Source: JAICYJ01 sp963766445 (GTDB taxonomy: Bacteria > Actinomycetota > Thermoleophilia > Gaiellales > JAICJC01). From it: a stretch of 64,000 bases of DNA. Under the pieces are notes generated by a model. The model did not search any database, was not told the origin of the DNA, and worked only from the letters and a program-made list of their open reading frames with translations. Both the position numbers and the translations under genes were made by a program. The DNA is taken from NCBI GenBank assembly GCA_963766445.1, contig CAVXZW010000013.1, positions 1 to 64,000 on the forward strand. The letters are read 5' to 3'. Positions 43,998 to 52,373 of the stretch are shown here, in pieces. Each line of letters starts with the position of its first letter. Position 1 is the first letter of the stretch.

Positions 43998-45317
43998 TCA
44001 GTCGAGGTATGCGCTGCGGCGGCCGCCGGCCCTGATGCGCTCGTCGATGGCGTCGCCATGCGCGTCGATCAGGTCGTCGACCATGGCGCAGATGGCCTCT
44101 GGTGAGAGCGTGCCGGCCGCGTTTGGGTCGAGCAGCGCAGCGTGGTAGACGTGCTGGCGGCTGCCGTCCAGGGCGGCCCGCACGGTCAGCTCGCAGACGT
44201 TCGCGAACGTGCGGTTGAGCGCGGCCAGCTGCGGCGGCAGCGCCCCCACGGCGGTGGGCTGAACGCCGGCCCGGTCGGCCAGGCACGGCACCTCGACGCA
44301 GCAGCCGTGCGGCAGGTTCGGGATCAGGCCGTCGTTGCGGACGTTGCCGTAGATTGTGCGAGGCTCGCCGGTCACCTGGGAGTGGATGATCAGCGAGGCG
44401 TACTCGAGGCTGCGCTCGATCTCGAACGGCTCGCGGGCGGCCAGCTGGCCGCGCATCTGCTCGTAGGCCTCGAGGTTCTCCTCGCTGCGGTGCACGTACT
44501 CGTCGACCGGCACCCTGAACCGCTCGATCATCTCGTCGCTGCGCAGGAAGAAGGGTAGGTACTCGGCCGAGTGCTCGCTGGACTCGGTGGGAAACCGGCC
44601 GAAGCGCCGGTAGATCTCGACCCGCACCCGGCGCAGCAGCTCCGGGTCGCGGTCGAGCGCCGCATCCAGCAACGGATAGAGGTCCTCGCCGTCGCGCTCG
44701 AAGCGCAGGATCCACGATTGGTGGTTGATGCCGGCGCCCAAGTAGGTGACCTCGTCGTAGGGCACGCCGGCCAGCTCGGCCAGCTCGCGCGTGGTGTTCT
44801 GCACGGAGTGGCAGAGGCCGACGATGCGGCTCTGGGGGCTGGCCTCGTAGGTGGCCCAGCACAGCATCGCCATCGGGTTCGTGTAGTTCAGCAGCCAGGC
44901 GTCCGGGCACAGCTCGGACATGTCGGCGGCGATGCCCAGCATCACCGGGATCGTGCGCAGCGAGCGGAAGATGCCGCCGATCCCGAGCGTGTCGCCGATC
45001 GTCTGCCGCAGGCCGTGGCGCTTGGGGATCTCGAAGTCGATCAGGGTCGCCCCGTGGCCGCCCACCTGGATCATGTTGATCACGTGGTCGCAGCCCTCGA
45101 GCGCCGCGCGGCGGTCGAGGTGGGCCTCGATCGTTGCATGGGCGCCGAGCGCCTGGTTCGTCCAGCGTGCCATCGCCTCGCCCGTGGCCAGCCGCTCCGG
45201 GTCGATGTCGTGCAGGGCGATCGTGGCGTCGGCGAGCTCTGGGAAGCTGAGAATGTCGCCGAGCAGGTCGCGGGTGAACTCGACGCTGCCCGCGCCGACG
45301 AAGGCGATGCGGGTCAT
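43998..45317 (-). CDS. GH4 family glycosidase (alpha-galactosidase MelA-like)
   Basis: A 439-aa NAD- and Mn-dependent glycosidase of family GH4. The N-terminal Rossmann segment is 'IAFVGAGSVEFTRDLLGDIL'. Catalytic and metal residues lie in 'NYTNPMAMLCWATYEAS', 'IVGLCHSVQNTTREL' (Cys/His) and 'YLGAGINHQSWILRFERDG'. 'QTIGDTLGIGGIFRSLRTIP' is typical of the alpha-galactosidase/alpha-glucosidase subgroup. ATG 45317 is chosen; the open frame further upstream is intergenic. It is divergent from the tagatose-bisphosphate aldolase gene over 38 nt, so a common operator is likely. The enzyme would release galactose or a related sugar from an imported glycoside. Confidence 0.87.
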   Translation of the reverse strand: MTRIAFVGAGSVEFTRDLLGDILSFPELADATIALHDIDPERLATGEAMARWTNQALGAHATIEAHLDRRAALEGCDHVINMIQVGGHGATLIDFEIPKRHGLRQTIGDTLGIGGIFRSLRTIPVMLGIAADMSELCPDAWLLNYTNPMAMLCWATYEASPQSRIVGLCHSVQNTTRELAELAGVPYDEVTYLGAGINHQSWILRFERDGEDLYPLLDAALDRDPELLRRVRVEIYRRFGRFPTESSEHSAEYLPFFLRSDEMIERFRVPVDEYVHRSEENLEAYEQMRGQLAAREPFEIERSLEYASLIIHSQVTGEPRTIYGNVRNDGLIPNLPHGCCVEVPCLADRAGVQPTAVGALPPQLAALNRTFANVCELTVRAALDGSRQHVYHAALLDPNAAGTLSPEAICAMVDDLIDAHGDAIDERIRAGGRRSAYLD

Positions 45318-45321
45318 GCGC

Positions 45322-45348
45322 GAAAGTGTTTCAGGTTTGATAGAAACG
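45322..45348. promoter_or_regulatory. Twin short palindromes in the GH4/aldolase divergent spacer
   Basis: The 38-nt spacer contains GAAAGTGTTTC (45322-45332) and GTTTGATAGAAAC (45336-45348), each an inverted repeat. TTTC/GAAA-rich sites of this kind are typical of DeoR-family sugar regulators, and a DeoR-type gene lies in the same locus. No clear -35/-10 pair is visible beside them. Confidence 0.4.
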
Positions 45349-45355
45349 AGCAAGA

Positions 45356-46225
45356 ATGTTCACAACCGCCGAGCAGCGCGCCATCGACCAGCTGTCCACC
45401 GAAAGCGGCCGGATGGCCGTCGTGGCGGCCGATCAGCGCACCAAGCTGGTCGAGGCGCTGCAGGCGGCGGGGCTGGAAAGCCGCATGGATTACCTGCGCG
45501 CCTACAAGCTCGACCTGGTCTCCGCGTTGGCGCCGGCGGCGCCGGCGATGCTGCTGGATCCCGAGATCGCGCTGCCGCATGTAACCGACGCGGGCGCGCT
45601 GCCGGCCCACACGGGGCTGCTGGTATCGCTGGAGCGCAGCGGCTCGCGGCGGACGCCCGAAGGCCTGCGGAGCGCCGAGCTGCTGCCTGGGGTGGGCGCC
45701 GACGGCGTGCGCCGGCTGGGCGGCACCGGGGCGAAGCTGCTGCTGCGGCTGCGGGCCGATCGCGAGGATGCCGACGGTATGAACGCGGCGGTGCTGCGGG
45801 AGGCGGTCGCAGACTGCGCCGCGCACCACCTGCTGCTGGTGGTCGAGGTGCTGGTCTACCGGCTCGACGACGAGGACGATGGCGGGTACGAGGCGGCGCG
45901 GGGCGACCTGATCCGGGAGGCGGCGCTCTTGGCCGAGTCGTGCGGCGCCCGCTATCTGAAGCTCGAGTACCCGGGTGACGAACAGGCCTGCCGGCGGGTT
46001 ACCGACGCGCTGTCGGTGCCCTGGGCGCTGCTCTCGGCCGGCGTCGACCACGAGACGTTCATGGTGCAGCTGCGCGTGGCGTTGGCGGCCGGGGCGGCGG
46101 GGTTCATCGCGGGCCGCTCGATCTGGAAGGAGTCGGTGGCGATGCGCGGCGAGGAGCGGCGCGCGTTCCTGGTCGGCAAGGCGCGGCGCCGGCTCGATCA
46201 GCTGCTTGCGATCGCGGGCGGCTGA
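45356..46225 (+). CDS. Tagatose 1,6-bisphosphate aldolase (LacD-like)
   Basis: A 289-aa class I aldolase-like protein of the LacD/tagatose-bisphosphate aldolase family. It includes 'LSTESGRMAVVAADQRTKLV' at the N-terminus, 'HHLLLVVEVLVYRLDDED', 'GARYLKLEYPGDEQA' with the candidate Schiff-base lysine, 'VPWALLSAGVDHETFMVQLR' and 'GAAGFIAGRSIWKE'. It splits tagatose-1,6-bisphosphate into dihydroxyacetone phosphate and glyceraldehyde-3-phosphate. The neighbours (two PfkB kinases, GH4, sugar ABC importer, SIS isomerase) fit a tagatose-6-phosphate pathway. ATG 45356 begins right after the divergent operator region, with no strong ribosome-binding site visible. Confidence 0.82.
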   Translation: MFTTAEQRAIDQLSTESGRMAVVAADQRTKLVEALQAAGLESRMDYLRAYKLDLVSALAPAAPAMLLDPEIALPHVTDAGALPAHTGLLVSLERSGSRRTPEGLRSAELLPGVGADGVRRLGGTGAKLLLRLRADREDADGMNAAVLREAVADCAAHHLLLVVEVLVYRLDDEDDGGYEAARGDLIREAALLAESCGARYLKLEYPGDEQACRRVTDALSVPWALLSAGVDHETFMVQLRVALAAGAAGFIAGRSIWKESVAMRGEERRAFLVGKARRRLDQLLAIAGG

Positions 46226-46407
46226 TGGTTGGTCGCACGGGATGCGTGGGTGCTGGGCGCAGGATGGGGCGCGTTGGACGTCGGGAGCGTCCGCAGGGCA
46301 GGCTGGATGATGTCCTGGCCGAGGACGATCGTGGCGTCCAGCGTGTCCCAGACCAGTCCAGCGCCACGTAGCTCGCGGAATCAACCATCTAAGAGATACT
46401 TGCGCCC

Positions 46408-47286
46408 GTGCTGGATCTGCTGGTGATCGGCGACTGCAACCCCGACCTGCTGGTGGCCGGCGCCGACGTGGTGCCAGAGTTCGGCCAGCACGAGAAGCTG
46501 GTCGAGACCGGGCGGCTGTTGGTGGGTGGGTCGGCCTCGATCTTCGCCTGCGGCGCCGCCCGGCTGGGGCTTGCAGTGGCGCTGGTGGCGACGGTCGGCG
46601 ACGACGCGTTCGGCGCGTTCATGCTGGACGCGATGGGCGAGCGCGGCGTTGATACGTCGGGCTGCACGACCGTCGCCGGCGCTGACACCGGGCTCACGGT
46701 CGCGCTCGTTCGCGACGGCGACCGTGCGATGCTGACGGCGCCGGGAGCGATCCCGCTGCTGACGGCCGAGATGGTACCTCCGGCGCTGGTGGCCTCGGCC
46801 CGGCACCTGCACGTCGCCTCCTTCCACCTGCTGGACGGGCTGCGCCCGGGCCTGCCGGCGCTGGTGGCCGCGGCGCATGCGTCGGGTGCGACGGTGTCGG
46901 TGAATCCGCAGGGCGAGGTGGGCGATGGCAGCGGTACCGAGCTGCGCGCGGTTGTGCCGGCGATCGACCTGCTGCTGCTGAACGAGCGGGAGCACGAGTC
47001 GCTGGGCACGGTGGACGGCCCGCTGGTGGTGGTGAAGCACGGCGCCGGCGGTGCGGCCGCGCACACCGCGGGCGGCGTGGTGCGCGTGGCCGGGCATCCT
47101 GTCGAAGTGGTCGACACGACCGGTGCCGGCGACAGCTTTGACGCGGGCTTCCTGGCGGCGTGGCTTGCGGGTGAGCCGCTGGAGCGGGCGCTGGCGCTGG
47201 GCAATGCCTGCGGAGCGCTCTCGACGCGCGCGCTGGGAGGCGTCACCGCGCAGGCGACGATGGCCGAGGCGAGGGCGGCGGCGTGA
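46408..47286 (+). CDS. PfkB-family sugar kinase
   Basis: A 292-aa ribokinase-fold kinase. It begins 'DLLVIGDCNPDLLVAGADVV' and has 'VGGSASIFACGAARLGLAVA' (sugar-binding GG motif), 'ATVGDDAFGAFMLDAMGERG' and the C-terminal anion-hole and catalytic-base motif 'VVDTTGAGDSFDAGFLAAWL'. GTG 46408 is used; the ribosome-binding site is weak. It lies 182 nt after the aldolase, a spacer without a supportable gene, and overlaps the next kinase by 4 nt. It probably phosphorylates the free hexose or amino sugar of the pathway; the exact substrate cannot be told. Confidence 0.84.
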   Translation: MLDLLVIGDCNPDLLVAGADVVPEFGQHEKLVETGRLLVGGSASIFACGAARLGLAVALVATVGDDAFGAFMLDAMGERGVDTSGCTTVAGADTGLTVALVRDGDRAMLTAPGAIPLLTAEMVPPALVASARHLHVASFHLLDGLRPGLPALVAAAHASGATVSVNPQGEVGDGSGTELRAVVPAIDLLLLNEREHESLGTVDGPLVVVKHGAGGAAAHTAGGVVRVAGHPVEVVDTTGAGDSFDAGFLAAWLAGEPLERALALGNACGALSTRALGGVTAQATMAEARAAA

Positions 47287-48170
47287 TCGTGTGCCTGGCG
47301 GCGAACCCCTCGATCGACCGGCTGTTCGGGGTCGACCGGCTGACGCGGGGCGGCATGCACCGTCCCGCTGAGTTCGCGCAGGTGGCGGGGGGCAAGGGAC
47401 TGAACGTGGCACGGGCCGCGTCCGCGCTGGGCGCCGAGGTGCGGGCGGTGGCGCTGCTGGGCGGGCACGCGGGACGCTGGATCGCCGAGCAGTGCGAACG
47501 CGAGGGCGTCGAGCTGGCGGCGGCCTGGGCGCAGGCGGAGACGCGATCATCGCTGTCGGTGGCGGGGGCCGACCAGGGGCTGACGGAGTTCTACGAACAC
47601 GGTGCGGCGGTCACGCTTGAGGAGTGGAGCGGCTTCGCGGAGCTGGCCGCGCAGCACCTGCCCCGGGCCGGGTGGGCGACGATCTCGGGGTCGCTGCCGC
47701 CGGGGGCGCCGGCCGACGGCTACGTGCCGCTGATCCGCGTCACCCGCAGCGCGTTCGACAGCCGCGAGCAGGGCATCGCCGCCCGCCCGGCGCTGGTGAA
47801 GGTGAATGCCGCCGAGGCCGCACAGCTGACCGGCAAGTCCGACGCGCTCGACGCGGCACGGACGCTGCACGACGCCGGCGGCGGCGCGGCGATCGTCACC
47901 CGCGGCCGCGACGGCGCGGTCATGGTCGCCCCGGACGGACGAGCGTTGGCCGGCGCCGCCGACCCCGAGGGCCGCTACCCGGTGGGAAGCGGCGACGCGT
48001 TCCTGGCGGGCTTGGTGGTGGCACTCGACGGCGGAGCTGGCTGGGACGATGCGCTGCGCGCGGCGATCGGCGCGGGCGCGGCCAACGCCGAGCAGCCCGG
48101 CGCGGGTCGGCTCGACCCCGAGCGAGCACGGGCGATCTCGGACTCGGTACGCCTCTCGCCCGTCGGCTGA
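47283..48170 (+). CDS. 1-phosphofructokinase/tagatose-6-phosphate kinase-type PfkB kinase
   Basis: A 295-aa kinase of the LacC/FruK branch of PfkB. Signs are the N-terminal 'IVCLAANPSIDRLFGVDRL', 'QVAGGKGLNVARAASALGAE', 'WATISGSLPPGAP' and the ATP/base motif 'GRYPVGSGDAFLAGLVVALD'. With the tagatose-bisphosphate aldolase in the same operon, tagatose-6-phosphate is the likeliest substrate, giving the aldolase's bisphosphate. The segment 'PLIRVTRSAFDSREQGI' is shorter than usual for the family, so a small deletion or a paired frame error there is possible. It overlaps the preceding kinase by 4 nt. Confidence 0.82.
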   Translation: MIVCLAANPSIDRLFGVDRLTRGGMHRPAEFAQVAGGKGLNVARAASALGAEVRAVALLGGHAGRWIAEQCEREGVELAAAWAQAETRSSLSVAGADQGLTEFYEHGAAVTLEEWSGFAELAAQHLPRAGWATISGSLPPGAPADGYVPLIRVTRSAFDSREQGIAARPALVKVNAAEAAQLTGKSDALDAARTLHDAGGGAAIVTRGRDGAVMVAPDGRALAGAADPEGRYPVGSGDAFLAGLVVALDGGAGWDDALRAAIGAGAANAEQPGAGRLDPERARAISDSVRLSPVG

Positions 48171-48184
48171 CCGGCCACGAAACC

Positions 48185-48427
48185 GTCACGGACGCGAAAC
48201 GTCATGGGATTTCCCGGCCGACCCACTGATCGCAACGATTCGGTCACGAACGATCACGGCCGGCGCCGCGAGTGCTCACGACGGCCGAGTCGGGCTTTGA
48301 CCCCTTTACAATTCGATCGGCTCAACCATGCGAGGGCCCTGTAACGGGCCGTCACGAAGCTGTCACGACCGAGCGACGCCAGCCGATGCGGTGTTTGACA
48401 CCGTCGGGGCGCGCGGGGGCGTCACGG
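48185..48427. repeat. Cluster of GTCACG direct repeats between convergent operons
   Basis: Seven TCACG motifs occur on the plus strand within about 240 nt (starts near 48186, 48244, 48254, 48275, 48351, 48363 and 48422), five of them as GTCACG and several with spacings of 10-12 nt. A lone TACAAT -10-like hexamer lies at 48307-48312. The 295-nt spacer 48171-48465 holds no supportable protein gene. Confidence 0.4.
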
Positions 48428-48465
48428 CAACGTCGCGGCGGCCGTGCAAACGCCCGCCGGGCGGC

Positions 48466-49284
48466 CTACTTGAGGCCGGTCGACGCCAGCGACTGCACGA
48501 ACCAGCGCTGGCCGATGATGAACACCAGCAGCATCGGCGCCAGCGCCATCACGTTGCCGGCCATCAGCAGCGTCCAGTTCGTCTGGTGCGCACCCTGGAA
48601 CTGCGCCAGGCCCAGCTGCACCGTGCTCTGGTTGGTCGAGGTGATCACGATCAGCGGCCAGAGGAAGTCGTTCCACGTCCATAGGAAGGTCACGATCGTA
48701 AGCGTTGCCAAGGCAGGCATCGACAGCGGCAGCACCACCCGCACCAGCACCCCCAGCCGCGAGCAGCCGTCCATTCGCGCCGCCTCCTCGAGCTCGATCG
48801 GCAGCGTCCGAAAGAACTGCCGCAGCAGGAAGATCCCGAACGGCGTGACCAGGTTGGGCACGATCAGCGCCGGCAGCGAGTTCACAAGTCCCAGCTTCTG
48901 GACGATCAGGAAGGTCGGGATCATCGTCACCTGGAACGGCACCATCAGCGTCGCCAGCAGCGCCACGAACAGCACGTCACGGCCGAAGAACCGCATCCGC
49001 GCGAACGCGTAGCCGGCCAGGCTGCAGAACACCAGGTTGCCCGCCACCGCCGACAGCGTCACGATCATGCTGTTCGCGAAGAAGCGGCCGAACGGCGCCG
49101 CGTTCCAGGCGTCCGGGTAGTTCTCCCAGTGGATGCCGGACGGGATCAGCACGGGCGGGAAGTGCCGCGACTCGGGCAGCGTCTGGATCGAGGTCAGGAG
49201 CATCCAGCCCAGTGGCAGCAGCATCAGCGCGGCGATCGGCATCAGCGCCAGATGGCGAGGGCTGAACGGCAGCGGCCACCTCAT
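48466..49284 (-). CDS. Sugar ABC transporter permease (MalG/LacG type)
   Basis: A 272-aa permease with six membrane spans. The EAA coupling loop is 'ELEEAARMDGCSRLGVLVRV', and 'FRTLPIELEEAARMDG' is the usual CUT1 carbohydrate-uptake version. ATG 49284 overlaps the partner permease stop by 4 nt. It is the last gene of the leftward operon SIS isomerase, binding protein, two permeases. No ATPase gene is included, so a shared MsiK-like ATPase encoded elsewhere is likely, as is common in actinobacteria. Confidence 0.9.
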   Translation of the reverse strand: MRWPLPFSPRHLALMPIAALMLLPLGWMLLTSIQTLPESRHFPPVLIPSGIHWENYPDAWNAAPFGRFFANSMIVTLSAVAGNLVFCSLAGYAFARMRFFGRDVLFVALLATLMVPFQVTMIPTFLIVQKLGLVNSLPALIVPNLVTPFGIFLLRQFFRTLPIELEEAARMDGCSRLGVLVRVVLPLSMPALATLTIVTFLWTWNDFLWPLIVITSTNQSTVQLGLAQFQGAHQTNWTLLMAGNVMALAPMLLVFIIGQRWFVQSLASTGLK

Positions 49285-50165
49285 GAGCCGTAGTGCACCC
49301 GGCGGTTGCCCAGCCACAGCTGCACCAGCGAGAACACCAGCGTGATCGCGAACAGCACCTCAGCGATGGCCGCCGCGTACCCGGCGTGGAAGAACTCGAA
49401 CGCCTGGCTATAGAGGTAATAGACCATCACGGTCGTGGCGTGAAGCGGCCCGCCGCGCGTGGTCACATAGATCTCGTCGAACACCTGCAGGGCGTTGATC
49501 GTCGACCACACGATCAGAAACAGCGTCGCCGGCGACACCAGCGGGAACACCACGTGGCGGAACGTCGCCCAGCGTCCGGCCCCGTCCAGCCGTGCCGCCT
49601 CGACCAGGCTCTCGGGCACCCCCTGCAGCGCGGCCAGGTACACGATCACGTCGAACCCGAGCCAGCCCCAGACCGTCATCGCCACGATCGAGTACAGCGC
49701 CTGGTCGGGATCCTGGAAGAACCCGTACGGGCCCAGGTGCACCTTTCCCAGCATGTAGTTGGCGACGCCGTAGGTCGGCTCCAGCAGCCAGTTGAAGATC
49801 AGCCCCGTTGCCACCGTGGACGTCGCCACCGGGATGAACACCGCCGTGCGGTAGAACCGCGAGAACCGGATCTGCGCGTTCAGCAGCATCGCCAGCGCCA
49901 GCGATCCGCCCACCGAGAGCGGCACGAACAGCAGCGTGTACACGATCGTGTGGTTGACCGACTGCCGGAACACCGGGTCGTTCACAAGCGTGTGGTAGTT
50001 CTGCGTGCCGACCCAGGTGGGCGTCGTCAGCAGGTCGTTGTTCTGGAACGAAAGCAGCGCCGCCCACCCGATCGGCAGGATCCCGAAGATGCCGATCAGC
50101 AGGGCGGCCGGCGCCACGAACAGCCAGCCGCTGACGTGTTCGGAGCGGGCCGCCCTCGAGATCAC
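49281..50165 (-). CDS. Sugar ABC transporter permease (MalF/LacF type)
   Basis: A 294-aa permease with six membrane spans. The N-terminus 'SGWLFVAPAALLIGIFGILP' and the EAA loop 'PESLVEAARLDGAGRWATFR' are typical of CUT1 family LacF/UgpA-like subunits. GTG 50165 overlaps the binding-protein stop (GTGA) and decides the start; the longer open frame upstream is only the shadow of the binding protein. Forms a heterodimeric pore with the downstream permease. Confidence 0.9.
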   Translation of the reverse strand: MISRAARSEHVSGWLFVAPAALLIGIFGILPIGWAALLSFQNNDLLTTPTWVGTQNYHTLVNDPVFRQSVNHTIVYTLLFVPLSVGGSLALAMLLNAQIRFSRFYRTAVFIPVATSTVATGLIFNWLLEPTYGVANYMLGKVHLGPYGFFQDPDQALYSIVAMTVWGWLGFDVIVYLAALQGVPESLVEAARLDGAGRWATFRHVVFPLVSPATLFLIVWSTINALQVFDEIYVTTRGGPLHATTVMVYYLYSQAFEFFHAGYAAAIAEVLFAITLVFSLVQLWLGNRRVHYGS

Positions 50166-51430
50166 TGGCCCGTCGCGAGCGTCTGGTCGGCCTGTTCCGC
50201 TGCCTGATCGAGCTCCTGCTGCGGCTGGCCCTTGCCGAGCAGCACCGCCTCGATCGCCTGGCCCATCGCCTGTGACACCTCGTTGTAGTTGGCGATCACC
50301 GGCCGCGCCTTGACCGCGTTCGCCTCGTTCTGCACGAACACGGACACGCCCGGGTACCTCTTCACGTACGCGTCGTAGCCGGGCAGCTGCGTCTCGGAGG
50401 CGCGGATCGGCAGATCGCCGGTCTGCGTCGACCAGATCAGGGCCTGCTGCGGCGACGTGAACCACTTCAGGAACGTCCAGGCCGCCTGGGTGCGCTGGCT
50501 GCCGTTGTTGAACAGCACCCACTGGTCGGGACCGGAGATGGTCTGGTGGTTCAGGTCGCCGGGCAGCACCTGCACGCCGTAGTCGACGTCGGGGAAGCTG
50601 GACAGGTCCCACGGCCCGGTGAACAGCATCCCGATCTTGCCCGAGTTGAACAGGTTCGCGTAGTTGCCGTTGCCGTTGTCCAGGTAGACGGAGTGGTCGA
50701 CGGTCGCCATCTGCTGCAGCAGCGTGGCCGCCTTCACGCCGGCCGGTGAGTTGAACTCCGCCTTCGTGTTGTCGGAGTTGAGAATGTCACCCCCTGCCTG
50801 CCAGAGCAGCGCGTCAAAGCGCCAGACCGTGTCCTCGCTGCCGTCGGCCACGTAGGCCCAGCCGAACTGCTTGGCCGCCGGATCGGTCAGCTTCTGGGCC
50901 GCGGCCCGCAAGTCGTCCCACGTCCAGTTGGCGGTCGGGTAGGGGATGCCGGCCTGGTCAAACAGCTTCTTGTTGTAGACCAGGGCCAGGTTGTCGACCA
51001 GGGCCGGCATGCCGATCACCTTGCCGCCGACCTGCACCGCCTGGCGCTCGGCCGGCCAGAAGTCGTTCCAGTTCACGCCCGGCTCCTGGATCCTGGAGGA
51101 CAGGTCGACGGCGGTGGGGCTGCGCGCGATGTTGGCCGCCCACGACCCGTACAGGTAGGCGATGTCCGGGTAGGAGCCGCCCCGGATCGCGGTCAGCACC
51201 TTCTGCAGCGCGTAGTCGGCGTTTCCATAGTTCTGGACGGTGACGTGGATCTTGGGATGGGTGGCGTTGAAGCGCGCCGCCGCGCTGGTCATGGCCTTGC
51301 CCTCGATGTCCTCGTAGCCGTGCCAGACGGTCACGTTGACCACGCCGTTGGATGACGAGCTGGAGCCGCCGCAGCCGGCGGAGGCGACCAGCACCAGGGC
51401 GGTCGCGGCGATCAGGAACAGGCGTCTCAT
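50162..51430 (-). CDS. Sugar ABC transporter substrate-binding lipoprotein
   Basis: A 422-aa extracellular solute-binding protein of family 1. The signal peptide ends in lipobox 'VASAGCGG', and a Ser-rich linker is followed by 'VNVTVWHGYEDIEGKAMTSA'. Family segments include 'YPDIAYLYGSWAANIA', 'GMPALVDNLALVYNKKLFDQ', 'AGVKAATLLQQMATVD' and 'GKIGMLFTGPWDLSSFPDVD'. ATG 51430 overlaps the isomerase stop by 4 nt. It probably binds the galactoside or amino sugar used by this locus. Confidence 0.9.
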   Translation of the reverse strand: MRRLFLIAATALVLVASAGCGGSSSSSNGVVNVTVWHGYEDIEGKAMTSAAARFNATHPKIHVTVQNYGNADYALQKVLTAIRGGSYPDIAYLYGSWAANIARSPTAVDLSSRIQEPGVNWNDFWPAERQAVQVGGKVIGMPALVDNLALVYNKKLFDQAGIPYPTANWTWDDLRAAAQKLTDPAAKQFGWAYVADGSEDTVWRFDALLWQAGGDILNSDNTKAEFNSPAGVKAATLLQQMATVDHSVYLDNGNGNYANLFNSGKIGMLFTGPWDLSSFPDVDYGVQVLPGDLNHQTISGPDQWVLFNNGSQRTQAAWTFLKWFTSPQQALIWSTQTGDLPIRASETQLPGYDAYVKRYPGVSVFVQNEANAVKARPVIANYNEVSQAMGQAIEAVLLGKGQPQQELDQAAEQADQTLATGQ

Positions 51431-52296
51431 GGCAACACCACCGATCGGGTCAGGTTACGGGGCAGGTCGGGATCCAGGCCGCGGATCTCCGCGAGCCTGA
51501 TCGCCAGCCGGTGCGCCAGCACCAGCGTGGCCAGGGGGGATGGGTCGGGGTCGACGAGGGTGGCGCCGGTGGCGCGAATGTCCGTGTCCAGCGTCGCATC
51601 GACCGGGCCGATCGCGATCACCGCCGTCTCCGGGTCGGCCAGCGAGATCGGCCCGTGCCGGTACTCCATCGCGGGGTACGCCTCGGCCCACGCCTGGGCC
51701 GCCTCGCGCAGCTTCAGCGCGGCCTCGCTGGCGAGGCCGTTCGTCCAGCCGCGTCCCAGGAACTGGAACCGCCGGAATTCGGCCGGGTCGATGGGCAGCG
51801 GCGCCTCCAGCACGCGCCGGGCGGCCTCGACCGACGGTGACAGGTCGAGCCCGGCGTGGGTCAGCAGCAACACCAGCGCCGTGCTGGCGAACCGCGTCTG
51901 CACCACCGACCGCTCGTCGGCGAAGGGCAGCGAGATGACCGCGTCCGCAAGCTCCGCGACCGGGCTGTCGGGCACGGCGGTCAGCGCCACCGTGGGCGCG
52001 CCGCGGTGCGACCGCAGCAGCTCCAGCACCTCGCTGGTGGTGCCGGAGCGCGAGATCACGAGCAGCGTGTCATAGCCGCGCCCGGTCGGGAACTCCGAGG
52101 CCGCGAACGCGTCGGTCTCGCCGGCCCCCGCCTGCTCGCGCGCGACCGCGTAGGACTGCCCCATGTACAGCGACGTGCCGCACCCGGCCACCGCCAGCCG
52201 CAGGCCGCGGGCCGGCAGCGCCAGGTCGGGCGCGAGGTCGGCGGCCCGGCGCCAGAGGTCGGGCTGGCTGGCCACCTCGTGAGCGATCGCGCTCAT
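51427..52296 (-). CDS. SIS-domain sugar isomerase/deaminase (AgaS/GlmS-C like)
   Basis: A 289-aa protein with two SIS domains. The first has 'RLAVAGCGTSLYMGQSYAVA' and 'DTLLVISRSGTTSEVLELLR' (phosphosugar-binding Ser/Thr), the second 'FQFLGRGWTNGLASEAALKL' and 'EAYPAMEYRHGPISLADPET'. This is the isomerase half seen in glucosamine-6-phosphate synthase and in AgaS-type galactosamine-6-phosphate deaminase/isomerases, without a glutaminase domain. In a tagatose-phosphate locus an AgaS-like conversion of galactosamine-6-phosphate to tagatose-6-phosphate would link import to the kinase and aldolase. ATG 52296 heads the leftward operon. Confidence 0.82.
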   Translation of the reverse strand: MSAIAHEVASQPDLWRRAADLAPDLALPARGLRLAVAGCGTSLYMGQSYAVAREQAGAGETDAFAASEFPTGRGYDTLLVISRSGTTSEVLELLRSHRGAPTVALTAVPDSPVAELADAVISLPFADERSVVQTRFASTALVLLLTHAGLDLSPSVEAARRVLEAPLPIDPAEFRRFQFLGRGWTNGLASEAALKLREAAQAWAEAYPAMEYRHGPISLADPETAVIAIGPVDATLDTDIRATGATLVDPDPSPLATLVLAHRLAIRLAEIRGLDPDLPRNLTRSVVLP

Positions 52297-52303
52297 ATCG
52301 CGC

Positions 52304-52321
52304 CACTTTATGCCGTAAGTG
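52304..52321. promoter_or_regulatory. Candidate operator in the SIS/DeoR divergent spacer
   Basis: CACTTTATGCCGTAAGTG (52304-52321) is an imperfect palindrome with CACTT/AAGTG arms in the 77-nt spacer between the divergent SIS operon and the DeoR-type gene, a natural place for autoregulation. Confidence 0.4.
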
Positions 52322-52373
52322 CGCAGAAGGCAACCAGCGAGCGGAGGTGCCACTGGATAGACTTGCCGCAGCA

